A stretch of 64,000 nucleotides of DNA from assembly GCA_031422315.1 (NCBI GenBank), contig JANOQN010000068.1, positions 186,001-250,000 on the forward strand, given 5' to 3'. A program made the position numbers and the translations under genes. Shown here in pieces: positions 41,901-50,370 of the stretch (position 1 is the stretch's first letter; each line of letters starts with the position of its first letter). The notes under the pieces were generated by a model that saw nothing but the letters and a program-made list of their open reading frames with translations, was not told the origin of the DNA and searched no databases. This stretch comes from JANNYA01 sp031422315. GTDB taxonomy: Bacteria; Pseudomonadota; Gammaproteobacteria; Xanthomonadales; SZUA-5.

Positions 41901-43848
41901 GCTTGACTGACACGCTGCCGGTGAGCGATTTACCGTCTAAATCAGCACGTTGAATTTCAAAGGCCGCTAAGGAATTCGAACCTGCATCATCATCAGCAAA
42001 CAGTGGCCGCACGCCCAATACTTGTTCAGCCGGCCAAATTACGCGCTTGAAGCCGCGCGTAGTCGCTCGCCCGCCGGTTTCGAAAACACTGCCAGCGATA
42101 TTGATAGCAATCGGGCCGGTCACCAGTGTTTTATCGACGGCAATCGTGGTTTGCAGTTTGCCCTCGGCGTCCAGCGTTTGATCGGCAATCTCGACGAGCT
42201 CAGGTTTGGGCAAATTGACAAGGTCGCCAAAGCGATAGCCCGGCATGCTGGGAATGGCCTCGCTTGCGGCGCTCAAATTGTATTTCGCGCTAAAGCGATT
42301 GCCGTTTGCAGGTGCGCCGTATAAGTACGCGCCGGCGACATCTAGCGTCAATGTCTCACCCGCCAACAGCCGCGTTTGTGGGCTGGTCAAATCTAACTTC
42401 AGACGTTCGGGTAAAAATTCCTCAATCTTAAACTCGAACCGATGCGCGCGGCCTTTGCCTTCAGGGTCGGTAGAAAATTCAGCAGCCCAGCGCCCGGTCG
42501 GAACGTCCGCTGGCAATGTGCGCTGCCATTCCACATAGCCCAGCTTGCCTGGATTGAGCGTTAGCGAGGCATAGGTTTTGCCATCGGGCTGTTTTAGCGA
42601 CGCATAAATCGGCCGATCAGGCACCGGCTTACCATCGAAATCGCGCAGCAGGCCGGAAAGCCGTACTAACTCACCTGGGCGATATAAATCGCGCCCACTC
42701 CAAATAAAAATCGTGTTGGCGTCGGCCGTTTGGCCATTGATAGGGTATTCACTCAAATCTAGCGCGGGTTGGGAAAAGGGCAGGGCGGTCAGCTCTTTAT
42801 CTGATTCCCCGAGCAGCACCATGGAGTTGTCCGGTGCGGCGCTAAGCAACGCTTGCCCGTTGGCATCGGTTTCACCTTGCGCTAGTGGCTCGCCAAATTT
42901 GCTCAGCAGCGTTAGCTTTGTGTTTGGTAACGCTAAGCCCGTCGAAAGTGAGCGCGACAGCACCAGCGTTTGCGCGCCATAGCGGCGCACGTGTAGCGCT
43001 AAATCACTGACCATATAGTGCGTGACTTCAAACTCATTACTAAAATCACCCGGCTTTTTCATAATGGCAAAATAAAGCCCAGGCGCTTGCAGCTCTTTAA
43101 TGCCTTGAATCGGTAGATAGCTTACGATTTGGGTGTTTGGGCGATCGTCATCAATACTAAATTGATTGCCGTATACAGCCTCGGCATAGTCGGTAATATC
43201 ATTCAAGCTCCAGCCGCTGGTGCGCCCACGAAAGGCATATCCGCTCAATACGCGCGGCACCGATTCCGGCCGAACCCGCATGAAATCGACCTGCACCGCA
43301 TCCACGTTCACAGTGCGAATCGGAAGGCCTTGGCTGGCTTTAGAGGGTAGCAAGCTGCCTTGTCCGGCAAAGCCCATCGTTGGCGGTTGCTGCACGCTGC
43401 TGATGTTTTGCTCAAAGCGCTGTTTGATCTCTTTGCCGCTCGCTGATACTAATCCAGCATTAACGGTCACTTTGTAGTCCGTGCCGGCGGTGATGCCTTT
43501 AAAGTAAAGCCGATTCGCATCGCGGTAGCTGAGTTGCCAACTACCATCAACGCTTAGGTTTTTGCCATCCAGCACGCTGATCGCGGCGTTAAAATCTTGC
43601 TCACTGGCAAACGCTTCACTGGCATCAATTTGCAGCGCCGATTCACCTTCGAATGCGTCGCTTTTAGCCGACACAATTCGAAAGTCTGCATTTTGCATTT
43701 GCTCGGCGGATTTGGCAGCAATCGCAGTTGGCGGCGGGTTTTTGTCCTCAGCACAGGCGCTGAACAGTAAAACCGCGAAGGCCAAAATACCGCCATGAAG
43801 TAGGCTAGCGGAACGGGCAATATATGGCGTAAGCATGGTCATAGGCAT
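38956..43848 (-). CDS. Alpha-2-macroglobulin-like lipoprotein with thioester
   Basis: A 1630-residue bacterial alpha-2-macroglobulin, a periplasmic protease trap. A lipoprotein signal is visible, with lipobox LFSAC and Cys at about residue 32. MG1/MG2-type domains follow, with the carboxylate-bearing DANTIFIWSGRDLYRPGELV region, then the central QVPALKGKTASVSLHAVDQG block. The thioester motif is intact in YPYGCIEQTSSRLLP near residue 1155, followed by the alpha/alpha thioester domain and the terminal ANRRAE-free receptor-like domain (RTEEFRDDRYVVAL). In many species the partner PbpC is adjacent; here it is not. The N-terminal ATG has two further ATGs at 43842 and 43836. Confidence 0.92.
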   Translation of the reverse strand: MPMTMLTPYIARSASLLHGGILAFAVLLFSACAEDKNPPPTAIAAKSAEQMQNADFRIVSAKSDAFEGESALQIDASEAFASEQDFNAAISVLDGKNLSVDGSWQLSYRDANRLYFKGITAGTDYKVTVNAGLVSASGKEIKQRFEQNISSVQQPPTMGFAGQGSLLPSKASQGLPIRTVNVDAVQVDFMRVRPESVPRVLSGYAFRGRTSGWSLNDITDYAEAVYGNQFSIDDDRPNTQIVSYLPIQGIKELQAPGLYFAIMKKPGDFSNEFEVTHYMVSDLALHVRRYGAQTLVLSRSLSTGLALPNTKLTLLSKFGEPLAQGETDANGQALLSAAPDNSMVLLGESDKELTALPFSQPALDLSEYPINGQTADANTIFIWSGRDLYRPGELVRLSGLLRDFDGKPVPDRPIYASLKQPDGKTYASLTLNPGKLGYVEWQRTLPADVPTGRWAAEFSTDPEGKGRAHRFEFKIEEFLPERLKLDLTSPQTRLLAGETLTLDVAGAYLYGAPANGNRFSAKYNLSAASEAIPSMPGYRFGDLVNLPKPELVEIADQTLDAEGKLQTTIAVDKTLVTGPIAINIAGSVFETGGRATTRGFKRVIWPAEQVLGVRPLFADDDAGSNSLAAFEIQRADLDGKSLTGSVSVKLIRERRDYRWSYNSGSGWVADFTSSFSETPVQTVALDGKTAKKIEFPVEWGDYRIELTDSATGLVTRYPFHAGWSWGSDNLGPDARPDKVKLAMDKSAYKVGDTVELTITPPNSGEGLLLIESDHLLESRPFTVKDSVTLDVTIKPEWDRHDVYFSAMVFKPGSNTEFITPKRALGMMHLPMDRSARQLEVKLTAPAKILPERDLEVRVQVPALKGKTASVSLHAVDQGITNITRFEVPNPFKHFFAQRAFAIDLYDVYGRVIEALEGNAARFRFGGDAGISELPQAARKTAKVQTIDLFSGQVALDANGEAVVKLPVPDFNGSLKVSALVYSDDRFGLSAAETIVRAPIVVEASLPRVLAPGDVSKLSIDVQNFTGKTGEFNVSAKSDAGLTLVGGSRTITLQDLEKQTLSFDISAGRIGIAAVSVSLSGNGAKFSRNFETVVRPAWGDQRSTRFESLSNSKGIDLSVSSAGFYADTVRSRVSLSNRAPIPVAEAAKELFDYPYGCIEQTSSRLLPFVTLDDAALVKLGMSPIDPKRRKDSVNAGLGRLASMQSQNGHFNYWPGTDYVEVLFTPLVAELLLDAQAQGYDLPPQTLQKALERLKTDLLSGGEVNYDRVFLDNADHLRFSYNAHAAFVLAKVKQAPLGSLRTLYDGANAKSLSPLPLVRIGLALKAAGDQKRGDAALAQAFGARWVYPKDRWLADYGSEMRDQALALALALEADALPKGQESKLLEIAYQARAKDYFSTQERATLVRLAKSMARGPDRLEGTLIVGANREPFATSGLFARDLSMADLNAGAKIELSAPQVYLLQQTAGIPRTAPAVRADPVSITRAYFNIDGTRFSGNQIAEGEQLVVRLTIESKIWMPDALVVDLLPGGLEAENLNLVPTEQLAAIEIDGIKVSDARSELYPRTEEFRDDRYVVALNLREGKTMAYYVARAVSPGNFVVPPPMMEDMYRPELQAIGVSIPERIEVSGGVNR

Positions 43849-43985
43849 TTAGGGAGTCCAAGAATCCAAAGATTTCAGCGCGAAGGTTAAGCGAAAAGCA
43901 CTTTGGCTGCTTGGACTGATGTTAATCGGGCTCAAAAAAGACAATGCAGGGTTTAATTCGGGCGGGCTAAGGGCGAACGAGCATC

Positions 43986-44047
43986 TGAGCCGTTCGTGGT
44001 GAGTTTGTCTCCATTAGTGGTGAGCCCTGAGCTCGACGAAGGGGCGA
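43986..44047. repeat. Diverged REP-like repeat upstream of dsbB
   Basis: AGCCGTTCGTGGTGAGTTTG and GGTGAGCCCTGAGCTCGACG are two imperfect copies of a repeat resembling the CGTTCGTGGTGAGCTTGTCG elements common in gammaproteobacteria. The 43849-44177 gap holds nothing else that I can identify. Confidence 0.55.
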
Positions 44048-44177
44048 GCCATGCAGACGGAATAGTCAGCAAGGGCAAAAAACGCTCTGCCGATTCAACG
44101 ATTCTCGAACTTCGTGCGAGAATCAGAGTCGACGCGCCGCGCTTATGCGCAATGTTTGCCACGGCCCAGGATGACTC

Positions 44178-44681
44178 ATGCCCTTGATTACCGCTCGATT
44201 AGTATTTTTTATAACCTTCCTAGCCTGCGCCAGCTTGATGGGCTACGCCTATTACGCGCAATACGTGCTCAAGTACGAGCCCTGCATGCTCTGTATGGTG
44301 CAGCGATTTTTTATGATTTGCCTAGGCGTTACTGCGCTGGTCGCTGCGCTGCACAACCCAGGCCGAAATGGCGTCAAAATTTACGGCACGATCGCGATCG
44401 GGTTCTCACTGCTCGGCGCATATATCGCGGGCCGCCATGTGTATCTGCAAGGCTTGCCATTGGGCGAAATTGACTGTGGGCCCGGATTGGAATATCTATT
44501 GAACAATTCTGACTGGCTCAAAGTACTGCGCACCATTTTTATTCGCGATCAAGACTGCGGCAAGATCGACTGGACGTTTTTAGGCCAATCCATGCCGCGC
44601 TGGGTTTTACTTTGGTTTGTCGGCATGACCGTTCTGCTAGCCTGGGCAAGTTTTCGCAAACCGCCGTTGCAATGCGCTTAA
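44178..44681 (+). CDS. dsbB: Disulfide bond formation protein DsbB (copy 1)
   Basis: A 167-residue four-helix inner-membrane protein that passes electrons from DsbA to quinone. The quinone-side pair CMLC (residues 36 and 39) follows the first helix, QRFFMICLGVTAL is typical, and the periplasmic loop has Cys in EIDCGPG and RDQDCGK. It is the first of two tandem copies; both keep all four Cys. Spacing to copy 2 is 64 bp. A dsbA is not seen here. Confidence 0.93.
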   Translation: MPLITARLVFFITFLACASLMGYAYYAQYVLKYEPCMLCMVQRFFMICLGVTALVAALHNPGRNGVKIYGTIAIGFSLLGAYIAGRHVYLQGLPLGEIDCGPGLEYLLNNSDWLKVLRTIFIRDQDCGKIDWTFLGQSMPRWVLLWFVGMTVLLAWASFRKPPLQCA

Positions 44682-44745
44682 GCTATGCGTCCAACATTGA
44701 TATCGGCTTGCTTAAGCGCAACGACACCCGCTCAGGACTAATTTT

Positions 44746-45252
44746 ATGCCTACAATTACCGCCCGATTAGTATTTTTTATAACCTTCCTAGCCTGCGCCT
44801 GCTTGATGGGCTACGCCTATTACGCGCAATACGTGCTCAAGTACGAGCCTTGCATGCTATGTATGGTGCAACGATTTTTTATGATTTGCCTGGGCGTTAC
44901 TGCGCTGGTCGCTGCGCTGCACAACCCAGGTCGAAATGGCGTCAAAATTTACGGCACGATGGCGATCGGGTTTTCGCTGATCGGCGCATATATCGCGGGC
45001 CGTCACGTGTATCTGCAAGGCTTGCCATTGGCAGAGCTTGAGGGCTGTTCACCCGGTTTGGAATACGTATTGAACAATTTTGACTGGCTCAAAGTGCTGC
45101 GCACCATTTTTATTCGCGATCAAGATTGCGGCACGATTGACTGGACGTTTTTAGGCCAATCTATGCCGCGCTGGGTTTTGCTGTGGTTCGTCGGCATGGC
45201 CGTCCTGCTGGCCTGGGCCAGCTTTCGCAAACCGCCGGTCAAAATCGCCTAG
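44746..45252 (+). CDS. dsbB: Disulfide bond formation protein DsbB (copy 2)
   Basis: A 168-residue DsbB nearly identical to copy 1, including many silent positions, so the duplication is recent. CMLC and the second Cys pair (LEGCSPG and RDQDCGT) are intact. Main differences are in the loop (AELEGCSPG against GEIDCGPG) and the C-terminal tail. Maf starts 3 bases after its stop, so the pair continues into a longer transcript. Dose or substrate specialisation is possible but not shown. Confidence 0.93.
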   Translation: MPTITARLVFFITFLACACLMGYAYYAQYVLKYEPCMLCMVQRFFMICLGVTALVAALHNPGRNGVKIYGTMAIGFSLIGAYIAGRHVYLQGLPLAELEGCSPGLEYVLNNFDWLKVLRTIFIRDQDCGTIDWTFLGQSMPRWVLLWFVGMAVLLAWASFRKPPVKIA

Positions 45253-45255
45253 CAC

Positions 45256-45864
45256 GTGCTTGCTAGCCCAAAACTGATATTGGCATCGACTTCACTTTAT
45301 CGGCGCCAGCTGTTGGAGCGTTTAAAGATCGAGTTTCGCTGTGAAAAGCCGGAAGTTGATGAAACGCCGCGCGCCAGTGAAACACCGCGCGCGCTCGCCA
45401 AACGATTGGCACGGGAAAAATCGGTAGCGGTAGCGCGCCGCTTTCCGAGCACTTGGGTGCTCGGCGGCGATCAAGTAGCCGATCATGCGGGTCAAATCAT
45501 CGGCAAACCGGGCAGTTTGGCGGCAGCGCGCGCGCAGCTTTTGGCTTTTTCGGGCTCCACAGTGGCGTTTTACAGCGCGATCTGCTTAAGCCGCTGCGCC
45601 TCAGAAAACGACCAGGTACCCGATATAAAACCCTATTTGGACACCACCTCAGTCAAGTTTCGCCGACTCAACTTGGTTGAAATCGACACCTACCTAAGGT
45701 GCGAGCCCGCGCTGGATTGCGCTGGAAGTTTTAATTCTGAAGGCTTGGGCATCACGCTGCTAGATCGCATCGACAGTATCGACCCAACCGCGCTGATTGG
45801 CCTGCCGCTGATCAAGCTGGCGGCTATGCTGAGGGAGGTAGGTTTCTTTGCGAGCCAAGATTAA
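45256..45864 (+). CDS. yceF: Maf-like nucleotide pyrophosphatase
   Basis: A 202-residue Maf-family house-cleaning pyrophosphatase, nearer YceF (7-methyl-GTP) than YhdE by its GGDQVAD and LAKRLAREKSV blocks. LILASTSLYRRQLLERL opens the protein and EVDETPRASETPR follows; GSFNSEGLGITLL is close to the C-terminus. Start is GTG 45256, 3 bases after dsbB copy 2, and translational coupling is likely. The fold is complete in length. Confidence 0.9.
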   Translation: MLASPKLILASTSLYRRQLLERLKIEFRCEKPEVDETPRASETPRALAKRLAREKSVAVARRFPSTWVLGGDQVADHAGQIIGKPGSLAAARAQLLAFSGSTVAFYSAICLSRCASENDQVPDIKPYLDTTSVKFRRLNLVEIDTYLRCEPALDCAGSFNSEGLGITLLDRIDSIDPTALIGLPLIKLAAMLREVGFFASQD

Positions 45865-45931
45865 CGGCCTACACACCACGATATTGGGTAAACTGCCAGC
45901 CCTGCCCGAATTAGATTCCGATTGACTCGCT

Positions 45932-46192
45932 ATGGCTTTATTGATTACCGATCAGTGCATTAATTGCGACGTTTGCGAACCGGTTTGCCCAAATCAGGCA
46001 ATCTATCCAGGGCATAAGCTTTATCACATCACCCCAGCACGCTGCACCGAGTGTGTCGGCCATTTTGACGAACCGCAGTGCGTTGAAGTTTGCCCGGTTG
46101 AGTGTATTTTTATCGATGCCACGTTGGATGAATCGAAAGCCGATTTAACCCTTAAATACCAGCAGCTTACGCAGCTAGCAGCGCTGCAATAA
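45932..46192 (+). CDS. yfhL: YfhL-type 2[4Fe-4S] ferredoxin
   Basis: An 86-residue ferredoxin with two clusters: CINCDVCEPVCP and, after an insertion, CTECVGHFDEPQCVEVCP. The insertion between the second and third Cys of the second motif is typical of the YfhL/Alvin family with unusually low and split redox potentials. It lies 67 bp after maf and 17 bp before ggt. Electron partner unknown. Confidence 0.93.
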   Translation: MALLITDQCINCDVCEPVCPNQAIYPGHKLYHITPARCTECVGHFDEPQCVEVCPVECIFIDATLDESKADLTLKYQQLTQLAALQ

Positions 46193-46209
46193 ATGATCCA
46201 CGACCGAGT

Positions 46210-47901
46210 ATGAGATTCACGATGATTCGATTTACCCTGACCGCCATTAGCGGCCTAATTCTATGCTTCAGCCAAGGCTTTGCGGCTGAAAAACCACCTG
46301 AAGCGGCGATTGCCAGCGCCAATAAGCTGGCCACTGCGGCGGGTATTGAAGTGCTAAAAGCAGGTGGCAATGCCTTTGATGCGGCCATTGCGGTCTCCAG
46401 TGCGCTTAGCGTGGTGGAGCCGGAAAGCTCCGGCTTGGGCGGCGGTGCATTTGCGCTGCTGCATGTTGCGGCAACAGGCAAACAAGTTTTCGTAGACGCC
46501 AGAGAGCGCGCGCCGCTTTCGGCCACTCGCGATATGTATTTGAGCGCCGCAGGCGAGCCGAACCGGGAGCTTTCCGTGAACGGTCCCAGCGCTGCGGCGA
46601 TTCCAGGGCTGGCGGCAGGGCTGGTACACGTCGCCAAAAATTACGGTAGATTGCCACTTGCAAAATCGCTCATCCCTGCGATTAAGTTGGCCAAACAAGG
46701 TTTCGCTTGGGGCGATAAAAACGCGGCCATGCAGGGTTTTCGGGTTGACGTATTAAAGCAATTTGACGCATCCGCCGCGCAATTTTTGCGCAACAAAACA
46801 GCGATCAGCAAGGGCACTAAAGTCAAGCAGCCTGACTTAGCTCGAACGCTTGAATTGCTGGCAAAAAAGGGGCACTCGGGCTTTTACACAGGCGATTTCG
46901 CGCAGTTGCTGGTCAGCGGCGTCAATGCAGCCGGCGGCAAATGGCAGCTCAAAGACTTGAGTGACTATCAGATCGTTGAGCGCGCACCGTTGGTGTTTGA
47001 ATTCGGCGGCGCCAAAATTATCACCGCACCACCACCATCGTCGGGCGGGGTGGCGCTCGCGCAAATGTTGCAGATGCTGCAAGGCTTTGATCTAGCAAAA
47101 CAATCCAAGGTTGCGCGCATCCATTTGATCGTCGAAGTAATGCGCCGAGCCTATCGGGATCGCGCGATTTATTTAGGCGATCCTGATTTCGCCGATGTGC
47201 CGATCGATCTGCTGATGAGTCCAATGTATGCCGCCGGCCTGCGCGCGTCGATCAATCCTGACAAGGCCACGCCGAGTGATTTACTGCCCGGCATTTCGAT
47301 GAAAGCCGGCGGCACTGACACCACGCACTTTTCGATTATCGACAAAGACGGCAATCTGGTGGCCTGGACCCAAACGGTAAACCTGCCGTTTGGCAACGGC
47401 TTTGTGGCGCCCGGCACTGGTTTTTTGTTGAACAACGAAATGGACGATTTTTCCGTCAAACCCGGCGTGCCAAATGCATTTGGCTTAGTCGGTGATGATG
47501 CCAATGCGATTGAGCCCGGCAAACGCCCGCTATCGTCCATGACGCCGACCTTTTTATTGAGCAAAGATCGCATCGCCGTGCTCGGATCCCCCGGCGGCAG
47601 CCGCATCATCACCATGGTTTTGATCAGCCTGATGCAGCTCATGGACGGCGCAAGCGCAATGGATGCCGCTAGCGCGCCGCGCTTTCATCACCAGTATTTA
47701 CCTGACGCCATTTCTGCTGAACCCGGCGCGCTAACGCCTGAAGAAATCAAAGCATTAGGCGCGCGCGGTTTTACTGTGTCGCCCAACGAACGCACCTGGG
47801 GCAATATGCAAATTGTGCTGTGGGATAAGCTAACTAATGAGGTCAGCGCTGGGTCTGATCCGCGCTGGAAAACGGTCGGTGGTGGAAGTGTCTATCGGTG
47901 A
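46210..47901 (+). CDS. ggt: Gamma-glutamyltransferase (periplasmic)
   Basis: A 563-residue self-cleaving N-terminal nucleophile hydrolase that transfers or hydrolyses the gamma-glutamyl group of glutathione. A signal peptide ends near QGFAA. The large-subunit region has GGNAFDAAIAVSSAL and ESSGLGGGAFAL. The catalytic Thr that starts the small subunit is in GGTDTTHFSIIDKDGN, and NNEMDDFSVKPG, PLSSMTPTFLL and GSPGGSRIIT follow. A MITE lies 12 bp behind the stop. Confidence 0.94.
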   Translation: MRFTMIRFTLTAISGLILCFSQGFAAEKPPEAAIASANKLATAAGIEVLKAGGNAFDAAIAVSSALSVVEPESSGLGGGAFALLHVAATGKQVFVDARERAPLSATRDMYLSAAGEPNRELSVNGPSAAAIPGLAAGLVHVAKNYGRLPLAKSLIPAIKLAKQGFAWGDKNAAMQGFRVDVLKQFDASAAQFLRNKTAISKGTKVKQPDLARTLELLAKKGHSGFYTGDFAQLLVSGVNAAGGKWQLKDLSDYQIVERAPLVFEFGGAKIITAPPPSSGGVALAQMLQMLQGFDLAKQSKVARIHLIVEVMRRAYRDRAIYLGDPDFADVPIDLLMSPMYAAGLRASINPDKATPSDLLPGISMKAGGTDTTHFSIIDKDGNLVAWTQTVNLPFGNGFVAPGTGFLLNNEMDDFSVKPGVPNAFGLVGDDANAIEPGKRPLSSMTPTFLLSKDRIAVLGSPGGSRIITMVLISLMQLMDGASAMDAASAPRFHHQYLPDAISAEPGALTPEEIKALGARGFTVSPNERTWGNMQIVLWDKLTNEVSAGSDPRWKTVGGGSVYR

Positions 47902-47913
47902 TTGGAAGCTCAC

Positions 47914-48050
47914 GGAACCTCTAAAAACCCATTTTCGTCGTGAAGCTCAAAGCGAAAGAAAAATATTTCCTTATATATCAACCATATACCGCCCCAATAT
48001 TTGTCTTTTGTGCCTAGCTTGACTTAGAAAATGGAGTTTTTAGAGGTTTC
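47914..48050. mobile_element. MITE, 137 bp, with near-perfect 6-bp target duplication
   Basis: The left end GGAACCTCTAAAAACCCATT and the right end (read inward GAAACCTCTAAAAACTCCAT) form 23-bp terminal inverted repeats. Flanks are GCTCAC (47908-47913) and GCTCAA (48051-48056), a 5-of-6 match. The interior has TTATATATCAACCATATACC and TGCCTAGCTTGACTTAG, shared with the copy at 37942-38070. No ORF. It sits between ggt and the convergent methyltransferase. Confidence 0.88.
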
Positions 48051-48066
48051 GCTCAATTAGCTGACT

Positions 48067-48693
48067 TTAATTACGAACTTCAAATTCAAACTCATGATCA
48101 AGCACAACGCCGCTTTTTACTCGCGTTCGCTCAACAATTGAGCGGCTGGAAAAGCCTTCGAGAACGTTTTCAAGTTCAGCTAGGCGCAAAAAAGTAAAAT
48201 GTCTTTCACTGCGTTGAAGATAAAGCGGCTCATCGATACTAAGCTTCGGTGCTAGCGGATGTAAGTCGCCTTTCATGCCGACAGAATAAAAATATCCGTC
48301 TGGCTTAAGAATTCGCTTAACTTCACTGGCGATTTGAGCAAGCCCGGCAAAATCAGCGTGTAGCAGCGCTCCTCTATCAAGCACAATATCAACTGAGCCA
48401 TTTAAAAATGGCAGATAGCGAAAATCACCTTGAATAACCTGGGCATCCAAGTTAAGTTTTTTGAGCCTCGACCTCGCATAACTAACGGCGATTTTAGAAT
48501 ATTCGATGCCGAACGCGGTAAATCCCTCTTCAGCAAGAAACCGAAGATTATTACCGGTTCCCGATCCTAGCTCTAACACTACCGTTTGCGAACGATCCTT
48601 TTCTTTGCACGTACGCAAAACAAAAGACACAATCTCAGTAAACGGCCAATGATTGTGCTGTAGACCTTGAGCGTATATTTTTTCCCAGCTCAT
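48067..48693 (-). CDS. SAM-dependent methyltransferase in glycan locus
   Basis: A 208-residue class I methyltransferase. Motif I is VLELGSGTGNNLRFL, the acidic loop after beta-2 is AFGIEYSKIAVSYARS, motif II-like IVLDRGALLHAD, and FYSVGMKGDLHPL is further on. N-terminus MSWEKIYAQGLQHNHWP matches enzymes found in polysaccharide gene clusters. It is richer in A+T than the window average. It is downstream of, and on the same strand as, the capsule protein at 48952. Acceptor unknown, probably a sugar or a nucleotide-sugar. Confidence 0.78.
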   Translation of the reverse strand: MSWEKIYAQGLQHNHWPFTEIVSFVLRTCKEKDRSQTVVLELGSGTGNNLRFLAEEGFTAFGIEYSKIAVSYARSRLKKLNLDAQVIQGDFRYLPFLNGSVDIVLDRGALLHADFAGLAQIASEVKRILKPDGYFYSVGMKGDLHPLAPKLSIDEPLYLQRSERHFTFLRLAELENVLEGFSSRSIVERTRVKSGVVLDHEFEFEVRN

Positions 48694-48794
48694 TGTATTT
48701 CCTTAATTAAATAAAACTCGCAAATTTCCAATTCTATTTCCTGATTATCGCTAATCCTCAGAAGGCTGCAATTATTCTAGCAACCTTTGCAACA

Positions 48795-48885
48795 CGTCAT
48801 CCCCGCGAAGGCGGGGATCCAGAGCAGGTGTCAACGTCAATCGAACGATTAAGGAACCTGGATTCCCGCCTGCGCGGGAATGACG
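48795..48885. repeat. REP-like inverted pair
   Basis: CGTCATCCCCGCGAAGGCGG at 48795 and the inverted copy ending GCGCGGGAATGACG at 48885 surround GAGCAGGTGTCAACGTCAAT, a spacer related to those at 2580 and 55697. Located between the methyltransferase start and the capsule protein's stop. Confidence 0.88.
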
Positions 48886-48951
48886 GCTGCTGAAGATTAG
48901 CGCTAATCAGGTTCTATTTTCCCGTCACATTCCGAACTCTGTGGGACATTA

Positions 48952-50370
48952 CTATTTTATGTTGTCACAGAAAACTGACAATCGTGCCATGCTATCTGCG
49001 GTTTTTTCAAACAAATTTTTCCGTTGAGACTCACTTAATCCCAATGGCGTAAAACGCGGGAATACTACCCCATCACCATATTGCCGACTAACGATCGCCA
49101 GTACTTTCTCTAGTTCGCTCCTTGTTGAGGTTTGAATAACCTGCTCGAACTGTAATGATTCCGAGAAAAAATGCGCGCCCGGAAGATCAAGATACCAAGG
49201 ACGACCAAAACAGATAACTGGTTTTTCAACAAGCAGGGCTTCAAATCCAACCGTTCCTGCAATTGTTGCAACTAAGGTTGCTTTTGAAATCAGCTGATCC
49301 GATGGCGTGGCAATCGTCACAAAAAACACGTTTGGCAATAGTTCCAATCGCTTATAAAACGCAGTGTCGCGCGCGTAGTGTCGTTGCAAGGGATTTTCTT
49401 TGACTATAAGCGGGTAGTTCGGCGGCAGCCAAGCGGCGAGCGCCGCTATTGCGTTCACTTGATTCGCGAAACTGTCGCTAAACATGCGAACATTCGCCTC
49501 TGGCTCATAGTGAAGCGCAAAAAACGCGAAACGCTTAAGATGTTCAGGCGTTGCCATTTTGAAATTTGCTTGCAACGAACGATAGCGTTTTACCCGCAAA
49601 TAGCGATAAAAAGCCGCTGCAGTAAAGTTTGAATCACCCAACTCTATGGCTAAGCGGAGCCAATCCCAATTTCTTCGGGTAGCTGCCAGGTATAGTCGCT
49701 GAAGAAATCCTAATTTACCTAAACTAAAAAAACCGAAAATGACAAACTGAATTCGACTAAGAAATGTTGCACGAATTGCAGGTTGTAAATCACGGATCGG
49801 TACAACGGGGCGTTCAATCAATCGATCTACCGTACTGAAATCCGCCGCACGAACAGTCTGCCAAGTCCCTGACTGCCGCGAAAACGCTTGGAATTTTTCA
49901 GGCAGTGAAGTCTGTCTAAATATCAAAACTTTAAGCCCTCTGCGAATAGCCTCATACGCAAGAAGGTTATCAATACCCAAGTGCGGAATGTCGATCAGCC
50001 AAATTTCATCAGGCATATAGAAATCAAGCAAACCTTGAACCCGCGCATAGTGGAGTTGCGCCCAATCGTGGACGACATCGCCAATTATTGGGCCAATGCT
50101 CAGTGTATCGATTGTTGCCAACTTGTTAAGTGGCATGACTCTGCCAATACACTGGCTGTATTCCCACAGCAATTCGTCAGGAACTGCAAAAAACGCGCTA
50201 CTGGCTGGCGGGATATCTTGGCCGGTAAATATTTCTTCAGTACTATGACTAGGCACATCAGGGGATTTGCCTTGCAACTGGCAAACCACATTAAAACCTT
50301 GCTGTCTCAATCCGCTGATTAATTCACTTGGGAGATAGTACGCCCAAAATAAAACTCTTCGATCAATCAT
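48952..50370 (-). CDS. Capsule-type polysaccharide protein (KpsS/LipB-like)
   Basis: About 472 residues from ATG 50370, where MIDRRVLFWAYYLPSELI matches the usual opening; upstream codons overlap the preceding gene's coding sequence. The C-terminal half contains the features of capsule_synth proteins: FALHYEPEANVRM, LIVKENPLQR, VATIAGTVGFEALLVEKPVI and CFGRPWYLDLPGAHFF. Such proteins are beta-Kdo-transferase-like glycosyltransferases acting on surface polysaccharides. There is no signal peptide or membrane segment apart from FVIFGFFSLGKLGFLQ. It overlaps the gene at 50363 by 8 bases, so the two form an operon. Confidence 0.78.
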   Translation of the reverse strand: MIDRRVLFWAYYLPSELISGLRQQGFNVVCQLQGKSPDVPSHSTEEIFTGQDIPPASSAFFAVPDELLWEYSQCIGRVMPLNKLATIDTLSIGPIIGDVVHDWAQLHYARVQGLLDFYMPDEIWLIDIPHLGIDNLLAYEAIRRGLKVLIFRQTSLPEKFQAFSRQSGTWQTVRAADFSTVDRLIERPVVPIRDLQPAIRATFLSRIQFVIFGFFSLGKLGFLQRLYLAATRRNWDWLRLAIELGDSNFTAAAFYRYLRVKRYRSLQANFKMATPEHLKRFAFFALHYEPEANVRMFSDSFANQVNAIAALAAWLPPNYPLIVKENPLQRHYARDTAFYKRLELLPNVFFVTIATPSDQLISKATLVATIAGTVGFEALLVEKPVICFGRPWYLDLPGAHFFSESLQFEQVIQTSTRSELEKVLAIVSRQYGDGVVFPRFTPLGLSESQRKNLFEKTADSMARLSVFCDNIK

